Counted from the first letter of the stretch, positions 19,027 to 28,185 are shown. The stretch: 64,000 bases of DNA from Vibrio hippocampi (GCF_921292975.1 NZ_CAKLCM010000003.1:806001-870000), one strand, 5' to 3'. Notes: generated by a model not told the origin, from the letters alone. Made by a program: numbers and translations.

Positions 19027-19176
19027 TTAAAGCACACGCTCCACTTCCCCCGACTTGAGAGTAAAGCCTTCTTGATCTTCTACCCAACACTCTACATGTT
19101 CGCCCTCAATATCGATGCGATCACAATCCTCTAAGACCCCAAACTGACCATTGGTCAGCATTACCACAATATCCAT
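19027..19176 (-). CDS. Small hypothetical protein, 49 residues
   Basis: ATG 19176 opens a 50-codon frame ending at TAA 19027 (MDIVVMLTNGQFGVLEDCDR..., finishing ...GEVERVL). AAGGTG sits about seven bases before the start, a good Shine-Dalgarno, and the stop falls just before a shared hairpin terminator. The protein is acidic and looks like a short all-beta fold (alternating hydrophobics; C near residues 18 and 30). I do not recognise a named family. Another small frame (19209-19382) lies just upstream on the same strand. Confidence 0.65.
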   Translation of the reverse strand: MDIVVMLTNGQFGVLEDCDRIDIEGEHVECWVEDQEGFTLKSGEVERVL

Positions 19177-19208
19177 ATCATCACCTTTTTATTTATAAGT
19201 TTCTTTAG

Positions 19209-19382
19209 TTACGTTGCTTGTTGTCTTTTGGTATCAATTGCCTTGATTGCTGGTAGCTTGGTAGCTTTTAACACATGAGCTTCTAAGACGTGAACCTGTA
19301 CCGTGTTAGCTTCAACCCGATCCGATAACACTCTCACCAAGTCAAAACAGCCGTTACCTTCCCTAACAACACAAAACGACAT
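19209..19382 (-). CDS. Possible small protein, 57 residues
   Basis: ATG 19382 opens a 58-codon frame to TAA 19209 (MSFCVVREGNGCFDLVRVLS...). The reading is protein-like, with amphipathic alternation such as VQVHVLEAHVLKA and AIKAID. It stays open upstream for 18 more codons to a TAG without another ATG, GTG or TTG, and that part (TLVVIASEQQKTILNLSCP) also looks coding. The start or an upstream frameshift is therefore uncertain, and no clear Shine-Dalgarno precedes ATG 19382. The gap to the next small gene is about 30 bp, so the two may be co-transcribed. Confidence 0.4.
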   Translation of the reverse strand: MSFCVVREGNGCFDLVRVLSDRVEANTVQVHVLEAHVLKATKLPAIKAIDTKRQQAT

Positions 19383-19631
19383 GGGACAGCTTAAATTTAG
19401 AATGGTTTTTTGCTGTTCGCTAGCAATTACTACTAAAGTCTATTAAAAATTTTATATTAATAACTAAACATCGAGATAACAGCTGATTACATGATGATCT
19501 TTATTAAACTGATTGGTATGATGCCGCCGCTCGCGAATGGACAGGTGTGAGTATAAACCGATAGGTAAAGGTGCAGGAAGCCCCCAGACCTAACACGCTT
19601 ACTTTACACTTGTCACTTATGAGAGCTTGAT

Positions 19632-20174
19632 ATGCAAGAAGATCTTGTTGTTATCCTAGATAGACTTGGGAACCCGATTGGCGAAGAAGAAAAGCTCGCC
19701 GCACATCAAACGGGTCTGCGTCACTTGGCTTTTTCCGTACTCCTTTATCGTATCCATGAAGGGAACACGCAGTATCTATTACAGCAAAGAGCCCATTACA
19801 AGTATCACAGCGGTGATTTATGGAGTAACACTTGTTGCTCTCATCCGCGTCCCAACGAAAAGATCATCAAAGCCTGCCAACGTCGCCTTGTCGAAGAAAT
19901 GGGCATCAGCGCAAAGCTTAACCTAGAAGATATTGGTCAAATCAGTTACCGCGCAAAGTTTGCTAATGGCTTAACCGAAAACGAGCTTGATCATGTGGTG
20001 ATTGCACAAGCCGAGGGTATCGAATGGCAACTAAACCCTGACGAAGCCCAAGATTGTCGTTGGTGGAGTGCGCAAGACATTGCCCAAACCTTAGAGAGCC
20101 AACCTGAGACGTTCAGTGCATGGTTTCGTCTAGTATTCGATAAAGCTGAGCAACACCTCAATAAACCCGATTAG
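19632..20174 (+). CDS. idi: Isopentenyl-diphosphate delta-isomerase, type I
   Basis: 180-residue Nudix-fold enzyme that interconverts isopentenyl and dimethylallyl diphosphate, the building blocks of isoprenoids. Signature residues are present: the catalytic Cys in TCCSHP with its SHPRPNE context, the Nudix helix REL-like segment QRRLVEEMG, and the glutamate-rich metal site ENELDHV. Length matches the family. It stands alone; the upstream 250 bp holds no obvious operator. The start ATG 19632 gives MQEDLVVILDRLGNPIG, the usual N-terminus. Confidence 0.92.
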   Translation: MQEDLVVILDRLGNPIGEEEKLAAHQTGLRHLAFSVLLYRIHEGNTQYLLQQRAHYKYHSGDLWSNTCCSHPRPNEKIIKACQRRLVEEMGISAKLNLEDIGQISYRAKFANGLTENELDHVVIAQAEGIEWQLNPDEAQDCRWWSAQDIAQTLESQPETFSAWFRLVFDKAEQHLNKPD

Positions 20175-20586
20175 CGGTGGGTTTCAAACTAATGCTTTGG
20201 CTAACACGCTTATACTTTGGTGAGCACACTAAAGTATAAGCAAACACGTTACAACAACAGTTAAATTGCAGCCGTTAGTTCAGAATAAGCGCATCCGATT
20301 TATCCGATGCGCTGAGTTAAACGATATCTTAAGCAAGATATTATTTACATTGTAAATCCCAGATACCGTCACACTTCGCTACCCTCCACTCTTTGCACCA
20401 AAATGAATCAACACGCGATTAAATGATCCAATTTAATGCAACCACCCAACTTGACTCACAAAGTTAGTGCAAAGCTTGACCCCACTCCTCGATGTTGTCC
20501 TAAAATCAACAGATTACGAGTTGGCGCACTTCTTGTAAGTTTTTCAACTAAATGACCAAATTTGCACAATTTCAGGGAGAAATAAG
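20175..20586. other. 412-bp gap between idi and glgC with four consecutive hairpins
   Basis: No convincing gene. Four inverted repeats follow one another: 20209-20240 (14-bp stem with a four-base loop), 20288-20313 (AGCGCATC/GATGCGCT, 10-base loop), 20324-20341 (ATATCTT/AAGATAT, four-base loop) and 20343-20357 (ATTTACA/TGTAAAT around one T). None is followed by a T-run. The glgC Shine-Dalgarno (GGGAG) is near the right end. Confidence 0.7.
20209..20240. other. Strong hairpin 3' of idi
   Basis: Arms CTTATACTTT and AAAGTATAAG, extended inward by G-U, G-C, T-A and G-C pairs to a 14-bp stem closing an AGCA loop. There is no T-run on either side, so it is not a canonical terminator. It could be a processed idi 3' end, an RNA-stabilising structure or a DNA-binding site. 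Confidence 0.5.
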
Positions 20587-21807
20587 ATGCAAGACGTTTT
20601 GACTATAGTGCTTGCCGGGGGTATGGGTTCACGCTTGAGCCCTTTAACGGATGACCGAGCAAAACCGGCAGTACCATTTGGGGGTAAATATCGCATTATC
20701 GATTTTACACTGACTAACTGTTTGCATTCTGGCTTGCGACAAATATTGGTACTCACTCAATATAAATCACACTCTCTTCATAAACACATTCGCGACGGTT
20801 GGTCGGTGTTTAACCCAGAGCTTAAAGAGTACATCACCGTTGTTCCTCCGCAAATGCGTAAAGGTGGTAAGTGGTACGAAGGAACCGCAGACGCGATCTA
20901 TCATAATATGTGGTTACTTTCCCGCAGTGAAGCCGACTACGTTGTGGTGCTTTCTGGTGACCATATCTACCGCATGGACTACGCGGCGATGATCGAAGAA
21001 CATAAAAGAACCGGCGCGGCATTGACGGTTGCCTGTATGGATGTGCCGAAAGAAGAAGCGACAGCCTTTGGGGTGATGCAAACCAGCAGCGATAAACGCG
21101 TTGAAGCGTTCAGTGAAAAGCCTGAGCAGCCCGCCACCATGCCAAATGATCCGACCAAATCACTGGTGTCGATGGGGATCTATGTGTTTGACATGAAAAC
21201 ACTACAAGAGGCACTAAATAGTGATGCTGAGCTAGAGAGTTCGAGTCACGACTTTGGTAAAGACATCATACCAAAGCTGATCGACACTCATGGGGTTTAC
21301 GCTTATCACTTTGGTGAAGAAACCGGACGTGTCGCCAAAGACAGTTATTGGCGCGATGTTGGAACCATTGACTCATTCTACGATGCTAATATGGATCTGT
21401 TAGAGCCAGTGCCACCGATGAACCTTTATCAATCGAACTGGGGAATCCGTACCTATGAACCACAATTGCCCCCAGCACGCACCGTACCCTCAGCGACGGG
21501 TAACGAAGGTATCTTTATTAACTCTATTATCGCCAATGGCGTGATAAACTCGGGCGGTTCTGTGCATCATTCAGTTCTGTTTTCTAACGTGCGCATTAAT
21601 GATGGAGCCACCATCGCCGACAGCATTATCTTTGGCGATGTCACCGTTGGCGAAAACTGTCAGCTTGCTAACTGTATTATTGATAAACACGTGGTCATTC
21701 CCGATGGTACGGTTATCGGATTAGATAAAGCACAGGACGCGGAACGCTTTCATATCTCCGAAAATGGTATTGTCGTTATCCCCGAAGGCTATGTGTTTGC
21801 CGAATAA
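20587..21807 (+). CDS. glgC: Glucose-1-phosphate adenylyltransferase (ADP-glucose pyrophosphorylase)
   Basis: 406 residues. Catalyses ATP plus glucose-1-phosphate to ADP-glucose, the first committed step of glycogen synthesis. The nucleotide-binding signature LAGGMGSRLSPLT starts at residue 9, followed by AKPAVPFGGKYRIIDF (the FBP/activator-lysine region), SGDHIYRMDY and a C-terminal left-handed beta-helix domain. Length is close to the usual for bacterial GlgC. The other glycogen genes are not next to it. A GGGAG Shine-Dalgarno precedes ATG 20587, and a hairpin terminator follows. Confidence 0.93.
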   Translation: MQDVLTIVLAGGMGSRLSPLTDDRAKPAVPFGGKYRIIDFTLTNCLHSGLRQILVLTQYKSHSLHKHIRDGWSVFNPELKEYITVVPPQMRKGGKWYEGTADAIYHNMWLLSRSEADYVVVLSGDHIYRMDYAAMIEEHKRTGAALTVACMDVPKEEATAFGVMQTSSDKRVEAFSEKPEQPATMPNDPTKSLVSMGIYVFDMKTLQEALNSDAELESSSHDFGKDIIPKLIDTHGVYAYHFGEETGRVAKDSYWRDVGTIDSFYDANMDLLEPVPPMNLYQSNWGIRTYEPQLPPARTVPSATGNEGIFINSIIANGVINSGGSVHHSVLFSNVRINDGATIADSIIFGDVTVGENCQLANCIIDKHVVIPDGTVIGLDKAQDAERFHISENGIVVIPEGYVFAE

Positions 21808-21839
21808 GCTTTAAATACATTAAATACAAGATAACGTTG

Positions 21840-21865
21840 AGCGGTGAAGATTCACCGCTTTTTTG
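21840..21865 (+). terminator. Rho-independent terminator of glgC
   Basis: AGCGGTGAA / TTCACCGCT arms with a GA loop, followed directly by TTTTTT, about 35 bp after the glgC stop. Confidence 0.85.
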
Positions 21866-21944
21866 TTCCCGCTTGGTACGATATTAACCCTTGTTGAGTA
21901 TCTAATCGCAAAACCGTTAACGTAACAAACTCGTTAACCACTTC

Positions 21945-21993
21945 TATAGCCAAGTCACCTCAAGATTCAGAGTTCAGAGGTAACGTGGGTATA
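21945..21993. repeat. Palindromic dispersed repeat, copy 1
   Basis: Left arm ...CCAAGTCACCTCAAGAT, right arm ...GAGGTAACGTGGGTATA, 14 of 17 arm positions paired around a 15-base loop. The arms match those of the element at 53381-53419 (CCCAAGTTACCTCAAGAT and GAGGTAATTTGGGTAT), so both are copies of one family. Confidence 0.6.
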
Positions 21994-22191
21994 GGTCAAT
22001 TCCGCTCTCATGTTTCAATTTCAGTTCTATACTTCTATCACAGTCAAGATATCTAGCCATTTCAAAAATAGTCGAACAATAACTGAGCTAATTCGTTAAT
22101 AAAACGTATATTTCTTTGTTTCTTACTTGAAGCAAAGACTTTTCATCCCCAGTTTAAAGGGACAATAAGTACAACCCTCGAGGGCATAGTG

Positions 22192-23334
22192 ATGCAATTT
22201 AGTTACGCAAATCCTACCGTTATCCACTTTGGCAAAGGTCAAATTCAACAAATCGCCAACAGTATTCCAACTGATGCCAAGGTATTGGTAATTTATGGAG
22301 GCGGCTCTATTAAGAGCAACGGTGTCTACGATCAAGTCGTTTCCGCTCTCGCTAACCATCAATGGCAAGAGTTCTCCGGCGTTGAGCCAAACCCAACCAA
22401 AGAGACGTTAGACGGCGCCATTGATATCGTCAAACGTGACGGCATCGGCTTTATTCTTGCCGTTGGTGGTGGCTCGGTCATTGATGGCAGTAAGTTTGTT
22501 GCCGCAGCAGCGCTGCATAAAGGCGACAGCTGGGACATTATGAGCGGAAAATACCGCATTCAAGATGCGGTGCCACTGGGTGCGATACTCACTTTGCCAG
22601 CGACAGGCTCTGAGTCAAACATGGGCGGCGTGATCACCAAGAAAGCAACCCACGAAAAACTCGCCTTTATGGCGCCAGCTTGCTATCCAAAGTTTGCCGT
22701 GCTTGATCCTGAAGCGATGAAAACCCTTCCTGAGCGACAATTGGTTAATGGACTGGTTGATGCTTGGGTTCACGTATGCGAGCAATACATCACCTTGCCG
22801 ACAGGCAGTATGGTTCATGACGGCTATGCAGAAGTGTTACTGCGCAACCTGCTTAAATTGGGTGCTGACTTCGGCAATCAAGATGATGCGTGGCGTGAAA
22901 ACCTTATGTGGACCGCGAACCAAGCGCTCAATGGCTTGATTGGTACTGGTATGCCTCAAGACTGGGCAACCCATATGATTGGTCATGAGCTTACTGCACT
23001 TTGGAATGTTGACCACGCTCGTTCATTGGCGATTGTGCAACCTTCCCTACTACGCAATCAAATTGAGTCAAAACGTGGCAAACTTGAGCAAATGGGTCAC
23101 AACGTATTCGGCTTAGAAGCTGGGGCTGATCTTGCGGAACGCACCATCGACGCCATCGACAACTTCTATGCTAGCTTTGCATTAGACACGCAACTCTCCG
23201 AAGTACCGGGAGACAAAACAGACGCTATCGAGTCTGTGGTGAAAAAGCTCATCAATAACGGTTATACCGCGTTAGGCGAAAATCAAGCAATCACGCCTGA
23301 TGTTAGCCGCGCAATTCTTGAGCGAGCATTGTAG
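22192..23334 (+). CDS. Iron-containing alcohol dehydrogenase (YqhD-like)
   Basis: 380 residues of group III metal-dependent alcohol dehydrogenase. The cofactor-binding GGGSVIDGSK loop is near residue 95, and the iron-binding histidines are in HMIGHELTALWNVDHA. The closest known relatives are NADPH-dependent aldehyde reductases such as YqhD that clear short-chain aldehydes. ATG 22192 is preferred over the adjacent GTG 22189; GAGGG lies about eight bases upstream. It stands as a single gene with its own hairpin downstream. Confidence 0.88.
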   Translation: MQFSYANPTVIHFGKGQIQQIANSIPTDAKVLVIYGGGSIKSNGVYDQVVSALANHQWQEFSGVEPNPTKETLDGAIDIVKRDGIGFILAVGGGSVIDGSKFVAAAALHKGDSWDIMSGKYRIQDAVPLGAILTLPATGSESNMGGVITKKATHEKLAFMAPACYPKFAVLDPEAMKTLPERQLVNGLVDAWVHVCEQYITLPTGSMVHDGYAEVLLRNLLKLGADFGNQDDAWRENLMWTANQALNGLIGTGMPQDWATHMIGHELTALWNVDHARSLAIVQPSLLRNQIESKRGKLEQMGHNVFGLEAGADLAERTIDAIDNFYASFALDTQLSEVPGDKTDAIESVVKKLINNGYTALGENQAITPDVSRAILERAL

Positions 23335-23337
23335 TTA

Positions 23338-23365
23338 ATGATGCCCCTAGTTCTAGGGGCATCAT
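23338..23365. terminator. Hairpin between convergent genes
   Basis: ATGATGCCCCTAG / CTAGGGGCATCAT, a perfect 13-bp stem with a TT loop, between the alcohol dehydrogenase and the leftward Hsp70 gene. No T-run follows, so termination strength is uncertain. Confidence 0.55.
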
Positions 23366-23391
23366 AATGAGCGTTAACTATTGCGCCAGTT

Positions 23392-24744
23392 TTATTTGAA
23401 AATGGTATCTGCCCAGCGTGTTAAGCCTGCGGTTACAGAGCCGAAGTGATCGCCGGCTACCATTGGCGTGTTTGGCAGCAAGCCTTGCACAGCATCGCGC
23501 AGTACCGTCGAGCGCGATGAGCCGCCTGTCATGTAAATCACATCCGGAGTGATGCCGCTTTGAGCTACCGCTTCGAGCACCAAGCTTTCTATCTTCGTTG
23601 TCGAGCTTTCGATAGCCATTTGCATTTCAGACTTACTCACTGGGATGGAAATTGTCTCATCAATCACGGTTAATTGCGCAAGGTGTTGGTCGGATTCAGA
23701 GAGGGCTATTTTTGTTTGTTCCGCTTGATGTATCACGCTATAACTTAGCTTTTCTTGATAGAGCTTAATCAAACGCGCCACTTTTTCTGGCTGCAACGAT
23801 TCTTTGTGAAATTGTTTTAGCACCGCCAGATTATCATGCAAGTAAAACTGCTTTTGCGCCTGAACATCATTGACGGCGATGGCATTCCAGAACTGAATCA
23901 ATGGAATATCAAGCCCCGACTTGCGTTGCGTTTCCTTGCCAAATTCTGCCATAAACGATTTAAATGCAATCGCAATGTCGAGATTGTTACCGCCTACCAT
24001 TTGACCTGAGTGCGCCAAGATAGCGTTGCTGCGATCTTGCTTGCCTACCCAGCTTGGTCCCATACGCAGCATAGAGCAATCGGTGGTACCACCGCCGATA
24101 TCAACCACTAATACATGCTTATCATTGTTTAAACTGGCTTCAAAGTCTAAGCCTGCCGCCACGGGTTCATATTGAAATTCAACCGACTTGAACCCAGAAC
24201 GCTTAGCGGCTCGTTCAAGAATCCCAATCGCCTGGCGGTTAGACTTATCGCCACCACGCCCCAAGAAGTTGATCGGTCTACCAATCACAGCTTGCTCGAC
24301 TTGGTGTTGTAAATGGTCCTCAGCTCGATGTTTGATTTCACTCATCAATGCACAGACTAAGTCTTCAAAAAACGAGAGTTGTACTTCCCTTAAACCCATC
24401 GTGCCAAGGAAAGATTTCGGCGACTTAACATAATAGACATCGCTGGGATCTTGCAGATAAAGATCCAATGCATCGCCACCAAATTTTAAGTCCTCATTGC
24501 TAACGTCAAGCCCCTCTTCACGATTGATCTTGATCGCGCGTCTAAGCACTTGTTCACCTTCCGGCGTACTTGGGCGAATATCTTGGCAACGAAACAGATA
24601 CTCAGACACCGTTTCTGGATTGGGAGCACACAAAGACGACAATAGATAAGGCGCGTTGTTGAAGAGTGGAATAGGTTGCACTTGTTGCTGAAAAAAATGA
24701 GCAACCGAGCAATTTGCGGTGCCAAAATCAAAGCCAATAGTCAT
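23392..24744 (-). CDS. yegD: Hsp70-family chaperone YegD-like
   Basis: 450 residues, the same length as E. coli YegD. It has the actin-like Hsp70 ATPase motifs: GFDFGTANCSVA at the N-terminus, VVDIGGGTTDCSML near 210 and TGGSSRSTVLRD near 405. The C-terminal substrate-binding domain of DnaK is absent. Function is unresolved; it is an ATPase-only Hsp70 relative. Single leftward gene with a short upstream region. Confidence 0.85.
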   Translation of the reverse strand: MTIGFDFGTANCSVAHFFQQQVQPIPLFNNAPYLLSSLCAPNPETVSEYLFRCQDIRPSTPEGEQVLRRAIKINREEGLDVSNEDLKFGGDALDLYLQDPSDVYYVKSPKSFLGTMGLREVQLSFFEDLVCALMSEIKHRAEDHLQHQVEQAVIGRPINFLGRGGDKSNRQAIGILERAAKRSGFKSVEFQYEPVAAGLDFEASLNNDKHVLVVDIGGGTTDCSMLRMGPSWVGKQDRSNAILAHSGQMVGGNNLDIAIAFKSFMAEFGKETQRKSGLDIPLIQFWNAIAVNDVQAQKQFYLHDNLAVLKQFHKESLQPEKVARLIKLYQEKLSYSVIHQAEQTKIALSESDQHLAQLTVIDETISIPVSKSEMQMAIESSTTKIESLVLEAVAQSGITPDVIYMTGGSSRSTVLRDAVQGLLPNTPMVAGDHFGSVTAGLTRWADTIFK

Positions 24745-24863
24745 TGGAGCGGTCTCCGAAGCTCAGGGTAAAACCGCGAATTATAAACCTGACTGCCGAC
24801 GTCTGGTCAAGGGACAATTTGTAAATGGCATAAACTGATCATTTGGCTTTAAGAAATCTTGTG

Positions 24864-25754
24864 CTATTGACCAATGATTTTGGTAGAAACGGCGATATAG
24901 GTTTTGACCTGACCGCCCGATAACCAAGTATCGATCACTTTGACGCTGCGCTGTCCGACTAAACCGGCTTGCTGATCGATCGTTGCGGCTAACCTTCCTT
25001 GCTTAATGGCTTGCTTAGCAACATCGGTTCCATCATAACCCACCACAAGAACATCGGCATGTAACGCTTCAATCGCTTCGACTGCGCCCATCGCCATTTG
25101 ATCATTATGTGCAAATACGGCATGAATTGACGGGTTCGCTTTGAGTAATTCAAGCATCACTTTCTTGGCTTTACTACGGCTATAATCCGCTTCAATACTC
25201 GTCATTAGATTAAGACTAGAATTATTCACCACATTCATAAAACCTTGATTACGCTCACGCGTAGTCGATAAATTACGATACCCTAATAATTGAACCACAT
25301 TAGCCCGATCACCTAGCTTGGCAATGATAAAAGAGCCTGCCATCTCTCCACCTTCAACATTGTCACTGATCACACGAGAAAGCACACTGCCACGCTCTAC
25401 CCTTCTATCCAGCACTACAATGGGAATATTGGCTTGATTGGCAATCTTAATTGCTTGGTATGATCCCGTTGAACCTGTTAAATCTGTTGGGTTATAGATG
25501 ATTGCCGTGACCTTTTTTTCTACCAATGCTCGGATACTCGCCAGTTCGCTATCCAACTCGTTATTGGAGTCATAGACCAGCGTCTCATAACCCAGTCTTT
25601 TACTATGAGCATCAATAGCATTTTGCACCGCTATAAAATAGGGATTACTTAAATTGGATAGCACAACGCCGATTGTTTCCTGTGCAGCGGCCGAAAGTGC
25701 GGGAATACACCATAAAATCAGAGCAATTATGCTCGGCATTATTTTCGTTTTCAT
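24864..25754 (-). CDS. Periplasmic sugar-binding protein (RbsB-like), orphan
   Basis: Signal peptide (residues 1-24, MKTKIMPSIIALILWCIPALSAAA) then a type I periplasmic binding fold close to RbsB: NLSNPYFIAVQNAID, VYDSNNELDSE, IYNPTDLTGS, and DQMAMGAVEAI near the second lobe. I took ATG 25754 rather than the upstream frame start, as it begins with the classical signal peptide. Known relatives bind ribose or related sugars, but no permease or ATPase genes flank it, so it may partner a remote transporter or a chemoreceptor. Confidence 0.8.
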   Translation of the reverse strand: MKTKIMPSIIALILWCIPALSAAAQETIGVVLSNLSNPYFIAVQNAIDAHSKRLGYETLVYDSNNELDSELASIRALVEKKVTAIIYNPTDLTGSTGSYQAIKIANQANIPIVVLDRRVERGSVLSRVISDNVEGGEMAGSFIIAKLGDRANVVQLLGYRNLSTTRERNQGFMNVVNNSSLNLMTSIEADYSRSKAKKVMLELLKANPSIHAVFAHNDQMAMGAVEAIEALHADVLVVGYDGTDVAKQAIKQGRLAATIDQQAGLVGQRSVKVIDTWLSGGQVKTYIAVSTKIIGQ

Positions 25755-26123
25755 AAAATCCAACCCTAACCTAATCGCCATCATCTAGTTAATTTAACGA
25801 CTTTTATACCGTAAACTTTATAGGCAAGTATAAAAAATTTCCTACCAATGGATCACAGGTGAGATCACTATTTTATCAATTACTCACTAACTGGAGATGA
25901 TATGTTGAATATCCATTGTTAACGATCATTCAATTCACTGACGCAAGCCCTCGAATCGCTTGAGCGCCGACAATAGATAAATGACGAAAGTAAGCTTAAT
26001 ACTTCATACTTATTGGGAATTGGGAATTGGGAATTGGGGAAAATATCTATCCCCGACTCCTTACTGCAAAGCACAACTGCCAGACAATAAAAAACAGGGA
26101 TAGATAGTGATACGCGAAATAAG
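25755..26123. other. Gap between the RbsB-like gene and gltS
   Basis: Holds the heptamer array at 26013-26039 and an inverted pair TATCTATCCC / GGGATAGATA (26044-26053 and 26097-26106, wide loop). Otherwise I see no gene or known site. Confidence 0.55.
26013..26039. repeat. Tandem heptamer array (TTGGGAA)
   Basis: Almost four copies of TTGGGAA in the non-coding region downstream of gltS. Confidence 0.75.
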
Positions 26124-27356
26124 TTACATCATGCCCATAAAGTAAGGAATAATTAAGGCATTAGCTAAGTCGATAAAGAATGCACAGACCAATGGAACAA
26201 TAATGAACGCCTGCGCTGAATAACCGTATTTGTGACTCACTGCCGACATATTCGCCATCGCGGTCGGTGTTGAACCCAATGAGATACCACCGAATCCGGC
26301 ACAAACCACAGCAGCATCATAGGTTTTGCCCATCGCTGGGAAGACCACAAAGATATTGATCACCACGGCAAGCAAGAATTGCATCGCTAGAATGGCAAAG
26401 ATAGGACCGGCTAAATCAATCAAGGTCCAAAGTTGCATGCTCATTAATGACATCGCTAAAAACGTACCGAGCGCGATTTCAGCAATAAGGTCAATCGCTG
26501 CAGTACGTGTTGGCCATTTGGTGCCTGTCAGTCTTGGATAAGAGTCCGGGATTAAGTTTGTAATCACAATACCGGCAAATAGGCAGGAAACGAATAGCGG
26601 CAATTGTAACCCCATCTCTGAGACCGCCTCGTTAAGCACAGCACCAACCACAATACAGATATGAATCGCTAAAATCGCGTCAAGAAACTCGAATGACGTC
26701 ATGCGACTAGAAGTGCCTTGCGCCTGCTCTACGCTGTTTGTTGGCGATGTTGCATCTTTATGATCGGAGACGAGGTTATGTCTTTTAATCAGAAATTTAG
26801 CAATCGGACCACCCATCAAACTCGCCAAGATCAGACCAAAAGTCGCACTCGCGATACCAATTTCCATCGCACTTTGTAAGCCAAACTCGTCCGCTACCCT
26901 CGGTGCCCATGCAATAGCTGTCCCGTGTCCGCCAATCAAAGAGATACTGCCGCTTAAAAGACCAAACACCGGCTCTAAACCGAATAGACTGGCGACTGAA
27001 ATACCAACCACGTTTTGCATCACCATAAAGAAAATGGTGATCGCCAATAGCACAATTAACGGCTTACCGCCCTTGAACAGATCCTTAAGACTGGCATTAA
27101 TACCAATCGTGGTAAAAAAGTACACCAGTAGAATATCGCGCGCGAATAGATCGAAGGTCACTTCGATTGAGGTAGTGGCATACAATAATGCAATCAAGGT
27201 AGAAACCAAGATGCCACCAGACACAGGCTCAGGGATACTGAACTCTTTCAAAAAGCCAACGACTTGATTCAGTCGGCGTCCAATAAATAGCACCACAATC
27301 CCCAGCGTCACGGCGAAGAATGAGCCAAGGTGCAGAATGCCGTTTTCAAATTCCAT
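26124..27356 (-). CDS. gltS: Sodium/glutamate symporter GltS
   Basis: 410 residues with about ten membrane segments, matching GltS in length and in motifs such as SIPEPVSGGILVS near residue 40 and the GGISLGSTPTAMANMSA stretch near 355. It carries Na+-coupled glutamate across the inner membrane. The start is ATG 27356. The divergent ASCH gene is about 290 bp away. Confidence 0.9.
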   Translation of the reverse strand: MEFENGILHLGSFFAVTLGIVVLFIGRRLNQVVGFLKEFSIPEPVSGGILVSTLIALLYATTSIEVTFDLFARDILLVYFFTTIGINASLKDLFKGGKPLIVLLAITIFFMVMQNVVGISVASLFGLEPVFGLLSGSISLIGGHGTAIAWAPRVADEFGLQSAMEIGIASATFGLILASLMGGPIAKFLIKRHNLVSDHKDATSPTNSVEQAQGTSSRMTSFEFLDAILAIHICIVVGAVLNEAVSEMGLQLPLFVSCLFAGIVITNLIPDSYPRLTGTKWPTRTAAIDLIAEIALGTFLAMSLMSMQLWTLIDLAGPIFAILAMQFLLAVVINIFVVFPAMGKTYDAAVVCAGFGGISLGSTPTAMANMSAVSHKYGYSAQAFIIVPLVCAFFIDLANALIIPYFMGMM

Positions 27357-27643
27357 AGTTGTTCCTAATTAATGCTTAAAGATAATGATCCAGTGACTGC
27401 TAAGCGGACTGATATGAGATACAGAATAAACTGGACAAGCCAAATTATTTCAATATGTTACCAATTAAACCGCTCAGCGTAGGTTAAGTTTCCGACATCA
27501 CCCAGAAAAATGCCAACTCAATCACATTAACCGTAACAAAAAAGACCAACACCCTAAGATATTAATGTGTGTTATGCTGTTTTTTATCCGTTTGAACCGA
27601 GCGTTGCCCCACTTTGACTACTCAAGAGAGACCTACGCAAGAT

Positions 27644-28147
27644 ATGTCTACACAAGAAATCACTTCAGAACAAATGACCGTGGAGCAGAGTGCGTTTATT
27701 AACCACTACCTTGCCACGCTGCCGAAAGATAAATCGTTTGATATCGATAGCGTAGCGATTGATTACTTTTGTGCCGACGAATACAACGCAAACCTGTGTG
27801 CAGATCTCGTACTGCAAGGAAAAAAGACCGCGACCTGTAGTCTGAGTTATTGGTATGAAGAAAAACGAGAACCGATGCCTGAGGTCGGAAATCTTATGCT
27901 TGTCACGCGATGGGATGGCACGCCTAGTTGTATTATTCAAATTACGCACGTCGAACAACAAAGATATTGTGATGTAACGGCAGAGTTTGCCGCAGCAGAA
28001 GGCGAAGGTGACCAAACGCTTGAATGGTGGCGCGATGCACATTGGACATTTTTTAGTAAGGAATGTCAGCAAGAGAATATTGAGATGTCGTCGCAAGTTA
28101 TGCTGGTGTTGGAGAGGTTTGAGGTTGTTTTTGGGAAAGGGTGTTAG
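27644..28147 (+). CDS. ASCH-domain protein
   Basis: About 167 residues. The ASCH core is visible: VLQGKKTATCSLSYWYEEK and NLMLVTRWDGTPSCIIQIT, followed by DQTLEWWRDAHWTFF and a conserved C-terminal strand. ASCH domains resemble PUA and are predicted to bind RNA; some relatives have ribonuclease or amidohydrolase activity. Start is uncertain: ATG 27644 is taken, while a TTG at 27614 and an ATG at 27674 are in frame. The TAG stop (28145-28147) lies in the first unit of a heptamer array. Confidence 0.8.
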   Translation: MSTQEITSEQMTVEQSAFINHYLATLPKDKSFDIDSVAIDYFCADEYNANLCADLVLQGKKTATCSLSYWYEEKREPMPEVGNLMLVTRWDGTPSCIIQITHVEQQRYCDVTAEFAAAEGEGDQTLEWWRDAHWTFFSKECQQENIEMSSQVMLVLERFEVVFGKGC

Positions 28148-28175
28148 GTGTTAGGTGTTAGGTGTTAGGTGTTAG
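28141..28175. repeat. Tandem heptamer array (GTGTTAG) at the ASCH stop codon
   Basis: Five exact copies of GTGTTAG. The stop codon of the ASCH gene is the TAG of the first unit, so the array replaces the 3' flank. Confidence 0.85.
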
Positions 28176-28185
28176 GTAATTGTAA

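Larger units (their letters stand above)
21808..22191. other. 384-bp gap between glgC and the alcohol dehydrogenase
   Basis: Holds the glgC terminator and one copy of the palindromic element (21945-21993). Beyond these I see no gene or recognisable operator; the GAGGG before GTG/ATG at 22189/22192 is the dehydrogenase Shine-Dalgarno. Confidence 0.6.
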
